Shown: one piece after another, positions 17,150-25,016 of the stretch
How the letters are laid out: each line of letters begins with the position of its first letter
Position numbering within the stretch: the first letter of the stretch is position 1
Assembly (NCBI RefSeq): GCF_004153445.1
Contig: NZ_SDQC01000001.1
Span: 248,001-312,000 of the forward strand
Length of the DNA: 64,000 nucleotides
Reading direction: 5' to 3'
Source of the DNA: Allopusillimonas soli
Lineage (GTDB): Bacteria > Pseudomonadota > Gammaproteobacteria > Burkholderiales > Burkholderiaceae_B
Position numbers and translations under genes: made by a program
Notes under the pieces: model-generated
Told to the model about the DNA's origin: nothing
Database searches by the model: none
The model's input: the letters and a program-made list of their open reading frames with translations, nothing else

Positions 17150-18139
17150 TCAGGATTGAATCTTGATATTGGCTTCGGTGATGACCTTGTTCCACTTCTT
17201 CATTTCATTGTCGAGGAAGCGCGCAAAGTCCTCCGGCGTGCCCGGCATGGGCTCCGCGCCAGCGGCAGCCATGGCCGGCCCCACCTGAGGGTCTTTGAGG
17301 ATGCCGTCCAGCTGCTGGTTCAGCTGCGTGATAACGGCTGCGGGCGTGCCTTTCGGCGCGTTCAAGCCAGTCCAGGAATATGCCTCGTAGCCTTGAACCG
17401 TCTGTCCTATGGGCGGCACGTCCGGCGCCAGCACCGACGGCTCGGGGTTACCCACCCCCAAGGGAATGATGCGGCCCGATTTGATAAACGGCAAGGCCGA
17501 TGGCGCGTCTGCGAACATCAGATCAACCTGCCCGCCAACAAGATCCTGCATGGCCGGGGCACTGCCACGGTAGGGAACGTGCATCAGCTTGACACCGGCC
17601 AGGCTGTTGAACAGTTCGCCGGCCAGATGTGTGCCGCCACCTGTGCCCGAGGAACTGAAGGCAATCTGGCCCGGGCTGGCCTTGGCCTTGTCGATAAGCG
17701 CCTGGAGCGACTTCACTCCCAGCGAAGGATGGGCGCAAAGAATGATGGGAAAGCGCGCCACGGTGCCAACTGGATCGAAGTCCTTCTGGATATCGTAGCC
17801 CAGGTCCGTGCGCAGGCTGGGATGCACGGCGTGGTGAATGGACGGGAAGAAGAATGTATACCCATCAGGCTTCTCTCGCGCGGCAATACGGGCCGCCACA
17901 ATACCGCCCGCCCCAGCCTTGTTGTCGACCACGGCCGCCTGGCCCCACATTTCGCCCAGCGGCTTGGTGACGAAGCGCGCGGACGTATCCACCGGCCCGC
18001 CAGCTGGAAACGGGACAATGAAATTGACCGGCTTGGCAGGCCATTTGTCCTGCGCAAACACGCGGCGCATGGGCAGCGCCGCACCCAGCACGCCCATGCC
18101 GAGGCCCGCCAGGACCTGGCGTCGGTTGATGCGATTCAT
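17150..18139 (-). CDS. Bug/TctC-family solute-binding protein with twin-arginine-like signal (third)
   Basis: A 329-residue Bug receptor. The signal region MNRINRRQVLAGLGMGVLGA has adjacent arginines followed by hydrophobic residues, which looks like a Tat signal (RRQVL) instead of the Sec signals of the other two Bug proteins in the window; cleavage is likely near VFAQ. The mature part keeps the family blocks PAKPVNFIVPFPAGGPVDTSAR, VVDNKAGAGGIVAARIAAREKPDGYT and VPYRGSAPAMQDLVGGQ. ATG 18139 has CAGGAG eleven bases upstream; the longer frame from 18244 overlaps the CaiB gene. It is the last gene of the SDR-MaoC-CaiB-Bug operon. Confidence 0.9.
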   Translation of the reverse strand: MNRINRRQVLAGLGMGVLGAALPMRRVFAQDKWPAKPVNFIVPFPAGGPVDTSARFVTKPLGEMWGQAAVVDNKAGAGGIVAARIAAREKPDGYTFFFPSIHHAVHPSLRTDLGYDIQKDFDPVGTVARFPIILCAHPSLGVKSLQALIDKAKASPGQIAFSSSGTGGGTHLAGELFNSLAGVKLMHVPYRGSAPAMQDLVGGQVDLMFADAPSALPFIKSGRIIPLGVGNPEPSVLAPDVPPIGQTVQGYEAYSWTGLNAPKGTPAAVITQLNQQLDGILKDPQVGPAMAAAGAEPMPGTPEDFARFLDNEMKKWNKVITEANIKIQS

Positions 18140-18182
18140 TTGAAAAACTCCTGATTTTGAAACGTACTGCTCTTGGAATGGA

Positions 18183-19412
18183 TTACCGGGCGGCGGGCAG
18201 GATGCCGGCCTTTCGGCCGCTCTCTTCCAGCCCCAGTTCGCCAAGAATCTCCTCGGTATGCTGACCCAGCAGCGGCGGCGCCATGCGGTATTCGATGGGT
18301 GTGCCCGAATAACGTATGGGGCTGGCCGTTGTGGGTGCGGTGCCTGCGACGGGATGCGGCATGGTTTTCCAGATTTCGCGGTGCTTGACCTGCTCGTTCT
18401 CGAAAACCTGTGCGATATTGTTGATGGGCCCGCAGGGGACGCCGACTTTCTGAAGCGCGCCGATCCAGTCGTCGCGGGCGCGCGTCTTCATGATGGCTTC
18501 GAGTTCGGCAATGAGCGCCACGCGGTTCTTCAGCCTCTGACTGTTGTTGACATAGTCGGGATGCGTTGCAAGGTCGGGCCGGCCTATGGCGTTGCAATAC
18601 GCGGCGTACTGGCCGTCGTTGCCCACGGCCACGATAAGGTGACCATCGCTTGCCGCGAACACCTGGTAGGGCACGACATTCTGGTGCGCATTGCCCGCCC
18701 GCTTGGGTGCCACGCCCGATGTCATGTAGTTCAGGTTCTGGTTGGCCAGCATGGTGACATGGCAATCCAGCAGCGACATATCGATGTGCTGACCCAGGCC
18801 ACTGCGGTTGCGTTCATACAGGGCGCCCAACACGGCCACTGTCGCATACATGCCGGTAAAGAGATCGGTCACGGCCACGCCCGCCTTCTGCGGGCCCCCG
18901 CCAGGCAGATCGTCGCGCTCGCCCGTGATGCTCATGAGCCCGCCCATGCCCTGGATCATGAAATCGTAGCCAGGCAGTGGCGCCATGGGGCCGGTCTGTC
19001 CGAACCCGGTGACAGAACAGTAGATCAGCGCTGGATTGATCTCCTTGATGGCGTCGTAATCCAGCCCGTATTTCTTCAGGCCGCCTACCTTGAAGTTCTC
19101 GACCAGCACATCGCACTTAGCCGCCATCTCGCGTATCAGCGCGGCGCCTTCCGGCGTAGCGATGTCCACGGCAATCGAGCGCTTGTTGCGGTTGGTGCTC
19201 AGATAATACGCAGCTTCACTGGTATCGTTGCCGTCCTGATCCTTCAGGTAGGGAGGGCCCCAGCCGCGTGTGTCATCGCCTTTACCGGGACGCTCCACCT
19301 TGATGACATCCGCACCAAGATCGGCCAGGTTCTGCGTGCACCATGGCCCGGCCAGGACCCTGGAAAGATCCAGAACCCGTATGCCAGCCAGTGGCGCGCT
19401 ACGACCATTCAT
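18183..19412 (-). CDS. CaiB/BaiF family III CoA-transferase (second)
   Basis: A 409-residue family III CoA-transferase. It carries LAGIRVLDLSRVLAGPWCTQN and ADVIKVERPGKGDDTRGWG at the N-terminus, DVLVENFKVGGLKKYGLDY in the middle, and VAVTDLFTGMYATVAVLGAL, where D183 matches the catalytic aspartate of the family. The usual CoA-transfer partner would be succinyl-CoA or another acyl-CoA. The true start is ATG 19412 (AGGAG eight bases before, overlapping the MaoC stop as ATGA); the track-length frame back to 19760 runs antisense-free through MaoC and is not expected to be translated. It sits between a hydratase and a Bug receptor, suggesting that CoA activation of the acid is by transfer instead of ATP in this operon. 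Confidence 0.9.
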   Translation of the reverse strand: MNGRSAPLAGIRVLDLSRVLAGPWCTQNLADLGADVIKVERPGKGDDTRGWGPPYLKDQDGNDTSEAAYYLSTNRNKRSIAVDIATPEGAALIREMAAKCDVLVENFKVGGLKKYGLDYDAIKEINPALIYCSVTGFGQTGPMAPLPGYDFMIQGMGGLMSITGERDDLPGGGPQKAGVAVTDLFTGMYATVAVLGALYERNRSGLGQHIDMSLLDCHVTMLANQNLNYMTSGVAPKRAGNAHQNVVPYQVFAASDGHLIVAVGNDGQYAAYCNAIGRPDLATHPDYVNNSQRLKNRVALIAELEAIMKTRARDDWIGALQKVGVPCGPINNIAQVFENEQVKHREIWKTMPHPVAGTAPTTASPIRYSGTPIEYRMAPPLLGQHTEEILGELGLEESGRKAGILPAAR

Positions 19413-20272
19413 TGATTGACTCCTGCTATTCCGTTGCTTAATACGACGACGCCGCGCTCCACCACCTTCGCCTGGAACTGCACCGTACCGCCGTCGCCCT
19501 TCCACATTTCCACCGACAGTGTCTCGCCAGGAAACACCGGAGCGGAAAAGCGGGTGTGCATGTAGGCCAGGCGGCCGCCGTCGTTGCCGCACAGCGTACG
19601 GACGATGGCATGCGCGGCAACGCCGTACGTGCACAACCCGTGAAGTATAGGACGTGGATAGCCGGCCTTGCTCGCCACGGCGGGATCGGCGTGTAATGGA
19701 TTGTCGTCCCCGCTTAGGCGGTATATGAGCGCCGCCTGCGGCAGCGTGGCCAACTCGCATACGGCATCAGGCGGGGTGGCGGGCACCTTGGGCAAGGCCT
19801 GCGGCGATTCATCGCCGTTGCCGAAACCGCCGTCGGCACGGCAGAAGGTCACCTGTTCGACAGTGGCCAGCAAGGCATCGGTGGCTGCATCGTGAATCTT
19901 GCGTTCGGTGACAACCAGCGCGCCCTTGTCGCTGCCTTTGTCGATGACGTGGGTAATGCGGCTGCGGCCTATGACTTCGCCCTGTGCGGGAAACGGCGCG
20001 TGAAAATGCATGCGCTGCTCCCCATGCACGAGCTTCACCCAAGTTATGCCGGTTTCGGGATTCTTCATCCAGAAGCCCGGATAACCCAGCACCGCCGCCA
20101 TGGACGGAAAGACCTTCAAGCCGTCTTCATAGACATACTGCAGTTGCCCCTTGTCCAAGGGGTCCTGGCCCAGACCGATGCCCAGGGCGTACAGAATGAC
20201 GTCTTTCCCCGTGTAGGCGTGACGGACCTCGTCGAACTTCCAGTTCTTGATCAGCTTGTAGTCAAGCGGCAT
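19409..20272 (-). CDS. MaoC-family enoyl-CoA hydratase 2 (peroxisomal MFE-2-like, double hot-dog)
   Basis: A 287-residue two-hot-dog protein like the hydratase-2 part of eukaryotic multifunctional enzyme type 2. The C-terminal half carries the complete hydratase 2 motif YRLSGDDNPLHADPAVA followed by GYPRPILHGLCTYG, with the active Asp and His. The N-terminal half (MPLDYKLIKNWKFDEVRHAYTGKD) forms the substrate-binding non-catalytic fold. It converts a trans-2-enoyl-CoA to an (R)-3-hydroxyacyl-CoA. It is placed directly after an SDR whose eukaryotic equivalent is fused to such a hydratase, so the two genes probably catalyse consecutive steps. ATG 20272 follows the SDR stop by 9 nt. Confidence 0.92.
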   Translation of the reverse strand: MPLDYKLIKNWKFDEVRHAYTGKDVILYALGIGLGQDPLDKGQLQYVYEDGLKVFPSMAAVLGYPGFWMKNPETGITWVKLVHGEQRMHFHAPFPAQGEVIGRSRITHVIDKGSDKGALVVTERKIHDAATDALLATVEQVTFCRADGGFGNGDESPQALPKVPATPPDAVCELATLPQAALIYRLSGDDNPLHADPAVASKAGYPRPILHGLCTYGVAAHAIVRTLCGNDGGRLAYMHTRFSAPVFPGETLSVEMWKGDGGTVQFQAKVVERGVVVLSNGIAGVNQ

Positions 20273-20281
20273 GTGTTTCTC

Positions 20282-21169
20282 CTAGATGGGATCCCAGCCG
20301 ATCACCTCCGGCGAGCGTTCAAGCTTGTAAAAGCTGTTCTGCATGGCCGGGATGGCAATCTCCGCCACGGCCTCAGGCGTCCAGCCTTCGGCCATGTGCA
20401 CCGAACGAACCGGGCGGGGCTGGCTGAAGAGCATGATCTCGTTGGCCCGTACGCTGAAAATCTGGGCTGTGACATCCTTGGCCGCATCGCTACCCAGGTA
20501 AACGACGAGCGGCGCGATCTTGCCGGCTTCCATCTTCTGCAGTTTCTGCACGCGCGCCTTTTCTTCGGGCGTTTCAGCGGGAATGGAGCTTGTCATGCTT
20601 GTCCACGCAAACGGCGCAATGCAATTGGAGCGCACATGAAAGCGCGACATATCAAGGGCGATGGACTTGGATAGGCCAACAATGCCCATTTTGGCAGCGG
20701 AATAGTTGGACTGGCCAAAGTTGCCGATCAACCCCGAGGTGGAGGTCATGTGCACATAGGCGCCCGACTCCTGCTCGCGAAAGAAGGGCGCGGCGGCGCG
20801 ACTGACAAAGAAGGAGCCATTCAGATGCACGTCGAGCACCTGCGACCACTCTTCTTCGGACATCTTGTGGAACAGGCGATCACGCAGATTGCCCGCATTA
20901 TTGACGACGATATCGATCTTGCCGAAGGTGTCCACGGCGGCCTGAACGATATGGTGCGCGCTTTCCCGTCCGGCGACGCTGTCCGTGTTGGCGATGGCCT
21001 CGCCGCCTGCAGCCTTGATTTCATCGACGACACGCTGCGCATTGTCCGCGCTGATATCGTTGACCACGACCCGTGCGCCCGCGGCGGCCAGGCCCACCGC
21101 AATACCGCGCCCGATGCCGCCACCGGCACCGGTCACCACGGCCGCCTTGCCTTCTACCAAACCACTCAT
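20282..21169 (-). CDS. SDR-family (R)-3-hydroxyacyl-CoA dehydrogenase-like oxidoreductase
   Basis: A 295-residue short-chain dehydrogenase. It has the cofactor loop TGAGGGIG (13-20), NNAG (90-93) and the catalytic triad S143, Y156, K160 (SNYSAAK). After the Rossmann core comes a roughly 50-residue tail (FSQPRPVRSVHMAEGWTPEAV) typical of the dehydrogenase half of multifunctional enzyme type 2 and of FabG4/17-beta-HSD4-like proteins. An NAD-dependent oxidation of (R)-3-hydroxyacyl-CoA is the likely reaction. ATG 21169 has GGGAGA nine bases upstream. It heads the SDR-MaoC-CaiB-Bug operon with a 237-nt non-coding leader containing a perfect TTAAT-N5-ATTAA inverted repeat. Confidence 0.9.
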   Translation of the reverse strand: MSGLVEGKAAVVTGAGGGIGRGIAVGLAAAGARVVVNDISADNAQRVVDEIKAAGGEAIANTDSVAGRESAHHIVQAAVDTFGKIDIVVNNAGNLRDRLFHKMSEEEWSQVLDVHLNGSFFVSRAAAPFFREQESGAYVHMTSTSGLIGNFGQSNYSAAKMGIVGLSKSIALDMSRFHVRSNCIAPFAWTSMTSSIPAETPEEKARVQKLQKMEAGKIAPLVVYLGSDAAKDVTAQIFSVRANEIMLFSQPRPVRSVHMAEGWTPEAVAEIAIPAMQNSFYKLERSPEVIGWDPI

Positions 21170-21297
21170 GAATAATCTCCCTTGGATTGCGAAATGCGAA
21201 ACATGCTGATGCGGACGCACTGGGCGCCACGCCAGCGTGGCGATTCACAATAGAGGAAAACCCGTCCGGCCTCAACTCTGAATTTCAAAAGCGGGCA

Positions 21298-21312
21298 TTA
21301 ATGAACAATTAA
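21298..21312. promoter_or_regulatory. Inverted repeat upstream of the SDR operon
   Basis: TTAAT-GAACA-ATTAA is a perfect 5-5-5 palindrome about 130 bp upstream of the SDR start, flanked by GC-rich sequence. The minus-strand reading CCGCTTAAT shares nine bases with copy A of the conserved 32-bp element. A repressor or LysR-type site is possible. Confidence 0.35.
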
Positions 21313-21406
21313 GCGGACGCCGGCACCGCATCATGTTTCGCAAAGCAAAACGTGTGCATGACCTGCCCGTCAAGTAACGCCCCCCTCCACTGCGGCCGCC
21401 GCCACG

Positions 21407-22204
21407 TCAGCGGCCGGTAAAGCGAGCCGGACGCTTCTCCGCGAAGGCCTTCATGCCTTCAAGATAATCTTCCGTGTAGCCCAGTTCTTTTTGCAGGTCG
21501 CGCTCCAGATTCAACTGTGCTTCCAGGCTGTTGCCGCCCGAGGCGTACAGCGCCTGCTTGGTCGCGGCCCAGGCACGCGTGGCCCCCCCGGCCAGCCGAG
21601 CCTGTACGGCGGCGATGGTCGAGTCCAGTTCCTCATCGGGAACGCAGCGCCAGATCAGCCCCCATTGCTCGGCCTGCTCGGCGGACACCGGTTCGGCAAA
21701 GAGCGCGGCGCCCATGGCACGCTGCGTGCCAACCCGGCGAGGCCAGACATAAGTGGCCCCTGCGTCGGGAAGCAGTCCGATGCGGGCGAAGGCCTGGATG
21801 AAACGCGCGGACCTGACCGCGTACACGACATCGCAGGCCAGCGCCACGCTCGCACCCGCGCCCGCGGCCACGCCGTTGACGATGCACACCACCGGCACTG
21901 GGAGCGCGCGCAACCTAAGGACCAGCGGCTTGTAGTTGCTTTCCAGGCCCTGCGACAGATCCCGTCTTTCGCCAGCGGCCAAGGGCTTGCGCTCGGAGAG
22001 ATCCTGGCCGGCGCAGAATCCGCGGCCCGTGCCAGTAATGATGAGGCCGCGAAGTCCTTCCTGCGCCTCCATGAAGTCCAGCGCCGCCCGAATGTCTTCA
22101 TGCATGACCTGCGTGAAGCTGTTCAGCGTGTCGGGCCGGTTCAGGACGATGCATCCGACGCCGTCCTCGAAAGTGAACTTGATATGTTGATATGTATGAC
22201 CCAT
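21407..22204 (-). CDS. PaaG-like enoyl-CoA hydratase/isomerase (crotonase family)
   Basis: A 265-residue crotonase. The oxyanion-hole segments are GTGRGFCAGQDLSER (about 60-74) and GVAAGAGASVALACDVVYA; the following GLLPDAGATYVWPRRVG carries an Asp in the position used by PaaG-type enoyl-CoA isomerases instead of the second glutamate of classical hydratases. A delta-isomerase or ring-type isomerase role is therefore as likely as hydration. The frame opens at 22258, but ATG 22204 has GGGGAG five bases upstream and fits family length. It is transcribed alone, divergent from the DUF35-thiolase pair, and the 219-nt region between them contains the conserved 32-bp element copy B. Confidence 0.9.
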   Translation of the reverse strand: MGHTYQHIKFTFEDGVGCIVLNRPDTLNSFTQVMHEDIRAALDFMEAQEGLRGLIITGTGRGFCAGQDLSERKPLAAGERRDLSQGLESNYKPLVLRLRALPVPVVCIVNGVAAGAGASVALACDVVYAVRSARFIQAFARIGLLPDAGATYVWPRRVGTQRAMGAALFAEPVSAEQAEQWGLIWRCVPDEELDSTIAAVQARLAGGATRAWAATKQALYASGGNSLEAQLNLERDLQKELGYTEDYLEGMKAFAEKRPARFTGR

Positions 22205-22302
22205 GTTTCTCCCCGGTGATCGTCCGCAAGTTGGAATATCCTGGATATTTGTGCTCAACCGAATTGTGACCTATTTCGACGCTGCCTTCGTTAATGACAT
22301 CA

Positions 22303-22334
22303 AAAGCCCCGCCTAAGCAAAATGAAATTGCCAA
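22303..22334 (+). promoter_or_regulatory. Conserved 32-bp element, copy B
   Basis: AAAGCCCCGC, core CTAAGCAAAATG, then AAATTGCCAA. It matches copy A at 14202-14233 in 28 of 32 positions. It lies 89 nt before the DUF35 gene start at 22424 and 98 nt from the divergent crotonase start. The same strand and a comparable distance from a plus-strand CoA gene suggest a shared regulatory function. Confidence 0.55.
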
Positions 22335-22423
22335 AGACGGCAAACCACGGGACACTCGAATGAATGAGCGGCGCGGCCAGCACGCAGCCGCGCAAGAAAT
22401 CATAAACTCCAGCGAGCAGGCCT

Positions 22424-22840
22424 ATGTCCAGCAAGACAGATGTTCCAGTCTCCCCGGCGCCATCGGAAGTGGGCGCCGATCTTTATTTCCGTACGCAGCT
22501 CGATCAGGGTAATTTCCTGATTCAGCGCTGTACCGCGTGCGCGCGCAGCGTGTTTTATCCGCGCATGATCTGCCCGCACTGCGGCGATGACCATCTCGAA
22601 TGGTATGCCCCCTCCGGCAAGGGCCAGGTGTATTCGACCACCGTGGTTCGGCGCAAGGCGGAGCATGGCGGCGACTACAACGTGGCGCTGATCGACCTGC
22701 AGGAAGGCGTACGCATGATGAGCCGCGTGGAGAATGTGGAGCCTGGTGCCGTGAAGATCGGCCTGGCCGTCAAGGCAAAGGTCGTGGACGCCGAAGGCGG
22801 CAAGCTCGTTATATTCAGTCCGGCGGAGGGCCAGCAATGA
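22424..22840 (+). CDS. DUF35 zinc-ribbon/OB-fold partner protein (ChsH2/Ltp-associated type)
   Basis: A 138-residue protein with an N-terminal rubredoxin-like zinc ribbon (C36, C39, C50, C53 in two CxxC pairs) and a C-terminal OB fold (GKGQVYSTTVVRR onward). DUF35 proteins act as acyl-CoA-binding partners of thiolase-fold enzymes and of MaoC-like hydratases, for example in steroid side-chain breakdown. The gene overlaps the downstream thiolase-like gene by ATGA, so a 1:1 complex is the simplest reading. Start ATG 22424 has a weak GCGAGCAGG site. The 32-bp conserved element lies upstream. The function in this operon is inferred from the partner. Confidence 0.88.
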   Translation: MSSKTDVPVSPAPSEVGADLYFRTQLDQGNFLIQRCTACARSVFYPRMICPHCGDDHLEWYAPSGKGQVYSTTVVRRKAEHGGDYNVALIDLQEGVRMMSRVENVEPGAVKIGLAVKAKVVDAEGGKLVIFSPAEGQQ

Positions 22841-24009
22841 TAGACAAGAGACTGAGAGGGGCCGCCGCGGTTGCGGGCGTGGGCCATGCAGGCCTCGGAT
22901 TTGCCACCGGCTACAGCGAGATGGAAATTCTGGTTCAGGCGGCACATCGCGCCGTCACCGACGCAGGTCTGACCATGCAGGACATCGACGGCATCTGCAC
23001 GGCCAGTGTGGCCGCGACCATGTGGGTCATGCCTGTCATCGAACACCTGGGCATCAGGCCCACCTTCATCGACAGCACCATGCTGGGCGGCTCGAGCTTC
23101 GTCGCGCATCTCATGCCCGCGATCCAGGCCCTGGAATCGGGCCAATGCAATGCGGTGCTGGTGTGCTACGGCAGCACGCAGCGCACATCAACACTCAGCC
23201 GCGCCGAGATCGGCCGCGTCCGCAAGCAGCTGGATCCGCAACCCTACGAAGCGCCCTACAACCCGCTCAATCCACTGAGCTCCTATGCGCTGGCTACCGC
23301 GCGCCACATGCACCAGTACGGCACGAAGCGCGAACATCTGGCCGAGGTGGCCGTGGCGGCGCGCAAGTGGGCGCAATTGAATCCCGAGGCCTTGATGCGC
23401 GATCCCCTGACCATCGAGGACGCGCTCTCCGCCCGCATGGTTTCCGATCCACTGACCGTGCGCGACTGCTGCCTGGTTAATGACGGCGCCGGCGCTTATG
23501 TGCTGGTGCGTGCGGACCGTGCCCGCTCGCTGAAACAGAAGCCCGTCTACGTCCTGGGCAACGCCACTGCGGTCTGGAATCGCCAGATTTCTTCCATGGA
23601 CGATCTCACGGTCACCGCCGCGCAGCAGTCGGGCCGGATCGCATTCGAGATGGCCGGTGTCAAGCCATCCGATATCGACGTTGCCGAGGTATACGACGCA
23701 TTCAGCATCAATACCATCCTGTTCCTGGAAGATCTGGGCTTTTGCAAGAAGGGAGAAGGTGGCGAGTTTGTGAGCGGCGGCGCCATCGCGCCGGGCGGTC
23801 GGCTACCCGTCAATACCAATGGCGGCGGGCTGTCGTGCGTTCACCCGGGCATGTACGGTATCTTCATCCTCATCGAAGCGGTGCGGCAGTTGCGCGGCAG
23901 TTGCGGCGAGCGGCAGGTCAAGGATGCGAAGCTGGCGGTGGTCAACGGCAACGGCGGCACGCTGTCCAGCCAGTCTACGGCCATACTCGGCACGGAGGAA
24001 ACGCTGTAG
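22837..24009 (+). CDS. Thiolase-fold protein (SCP2-thiolase/aldolase-like) lacking catalytic cysteines
   Basis: A 390-residue thiolase-superfamily protein. The usual nucleophilic cysteine stretch reads MLGGSSFVAH (82-91), so serine occupies the cysteine position. The C-terminal CxGGG motif reads NGNGGTLSS (370-378), again without cysteine. The histidine block is kept as GLSCVHPGMYG (331-341, H336). Loss of both cysteines argues against ordinary beta-ketothiolysis. Together with the coupled DUF35 gene it resembles Ltp2-type retro-aldolases, where tyrosines do the chemistry; Y286 and Y340 are candidates by position, but I could not align them. The true start is ATG 22837, overlapping the DUF35 stop; the longer frame from 22600 runs inside DUF35. 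Likely product: carbon-carbon cleavage of a branched 3-hydroxyacyl-CoA. Confidence 0.85.
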   Translation: MIDKRLRGAAAVAGVGHAGLGFATGYSEMEILVQAAHRAVTDAGLTMQDIDGICTASVAATMWVMPVIEHLGIRPTFIDSTMLGGSSFVAHLMPAIQALESGQCNAVLVCYGSTQRTSTLSRAEIGRVRKQLDPQPYEAPYNPLNPLSSYALATARHMHQYGTKREHLAEVAVAARKWAQLNPEALMRDPLTIEDALSARMVSDPLTVRDCCLVNDGAGAYVLVRADRARSLKQKPVYVLGNATAVWNRQISSMDDLTVTAAQQSGRIAFEMAGVKPSDIDVAEVYDAFSINTILFLEDLGFCKKGEGGEFVSGGAIAPGGRLPVNTNGGGLSCVHPGMYGIFILIEAVRQLRGSCGERQVKDAKLAVVNGNGGTLSSQSTAILGTEETL

Positions 24010-24076
24010 CGTAACGCCATGGCGCCCAGCCGGCGTTCAGGCGCGGCTGCCCCAAAAGGGCTGCCGTGACCTGCGC

Positions 24077-24886
24077 TCAGTGTGAAAACCCCTTCCACAG
24101 CATATACACAGCCAGCACATACAGCAGGCAGGCAAACACGCGCTTGAGCGTGCCCACCGGCAACCGGTGGGCGGCCTTTGCGCCGAGCGGTGCGGTCAGT
24201 ACGCTGCCCACCGCAATGCACCCCAGCGCCGGCAGCCAGATATAACCGAAAGAGCCCGGCGGCAGGCCCGTGGCGGAAGAGCCCGAGATGACGTAGCCAA
24301 GCACATTGGACACGGCAATGGGAAAGCCCAGGCCCGCACTTGTGGCTACAGCGGTATGAATGGCGATATTGCACCAGGTCATGAACGGCACGCTGATGAA
24401 GCCGCCGCCCGCGCCAACCAGGCCAGACAGAAAGCCGATGATGCCCCCGGCGGCCAACTGGCCCGCCGTGCCCGGCATCTCGCGGCTGGGCGAGGGCTTC
24501 TTGTTCAGGAACATCTGCGTGGCCGAAAAGGCCACGAATATGCCGAAGAAAATGGCCAGGTATACGCCCTTGAGCACGGAGAACACGCCGACGCTGCCGA
24601 TAAGGCTACCGATGATGATGCCGGGGGCCAGTTTGGCCACGATGTCCCAGCGGACGGCTCCCCGCTTGTGATGGGCGCGCACGCTGGATATGGACGTGAA
24701 GACGATGACGGCCATGGAGGTGGCGATGGCTATCTTCACGGCAACGTTGTCGCCAACGCCCGCGCCCGAAAGCAGGAAAGTAATGATGGGCACCATGAAC
24801 ATGCCGCCGCCTATGCCCAGCAAGCCTGCCAGGAAGCCGCTGGCCAGTCCCAGTGCGAACAGTTCAATGAATAGGGTTGTGGTCAT
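24077..24886 (-). CDS. TauE/SafE-family sulfite/organic anion exporter (first)
   Basis: A 269-residue inner-membrane protein with about eight hydrophobic segments and the family signature GLASGFLAGLLGIGGGMFMVPII at the N-terminus, mirrored by GFLSGLVGAGGGFISVPFMTW in the second half, the usual internal repeat. The family exports sulfite, sulfoacetate or similar small anions; specificity cannot be read. It is divergent from a GntR-type regulator, with two matching operators in the 155-nt region between them, and another TauE-type gene follows that regulator. It converges with the thiolase-like gene, leaving 67 nt in which I see no clear terminator. Confidence 0.9.
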   Translation of the reverse strand: MTTTLFIELFALGLASGFLAGLLGIGGGMFMVPIITFLLSGAGVGDNVAVKIAIATSMAVIVFTSISSVRAHHKRGAVRWDIVAKLAPGIIIGSLIGSVGVFSVLKGVYLAIFFGIFVAFSATQMFLNKKPSPSREMPGTAGQLAAGGIIGFLSGLVGAGGGFISVPFMTWCNIAIHTAVATSAGLGFPIAVSNVLGYVISGSSATGLPPGSFGYIWLPALGCIAVGSVLTAPLGAKAAHRLPVGTLKRVFACLLYVLAVYMLWKGFSH

Positions 24887-24981
24887 GAGCAGAATAATTC
24901 CCGAGAAGCAACAGAAGTAAGCGCTGGCACCCGCGAGTGGGTTCCCGGGCGATTCGGCGTCATCTTGCCATCGCTAGACCA

Positions 24982-24997
24982 ATTTGGTCAACCAAAT
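24982..24997. promoter_or_regulatory. GntR/FadR-type operator 1
   Basis: ATTTGGT-CA-ACCAAAT is a perfect inverted repeat with 7-bp arms. It contains the TGGT-N2-ACCA core used by many GntR/FCD regulators and lies between the divergent exporter and regulator genes, 45 bp before the regulator start. Confidence 0.7.
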
Positions 24998-25016
24998 AGG
25001 CGATTTGACGGGAAAA

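Noticed and set aside
24010-24076. Terminator between thiolase-like gene and exporter gene
   Set aside because: GCGGCTGCCCCAAAAGGG-type sequence pairs only over four bases with no T-run.
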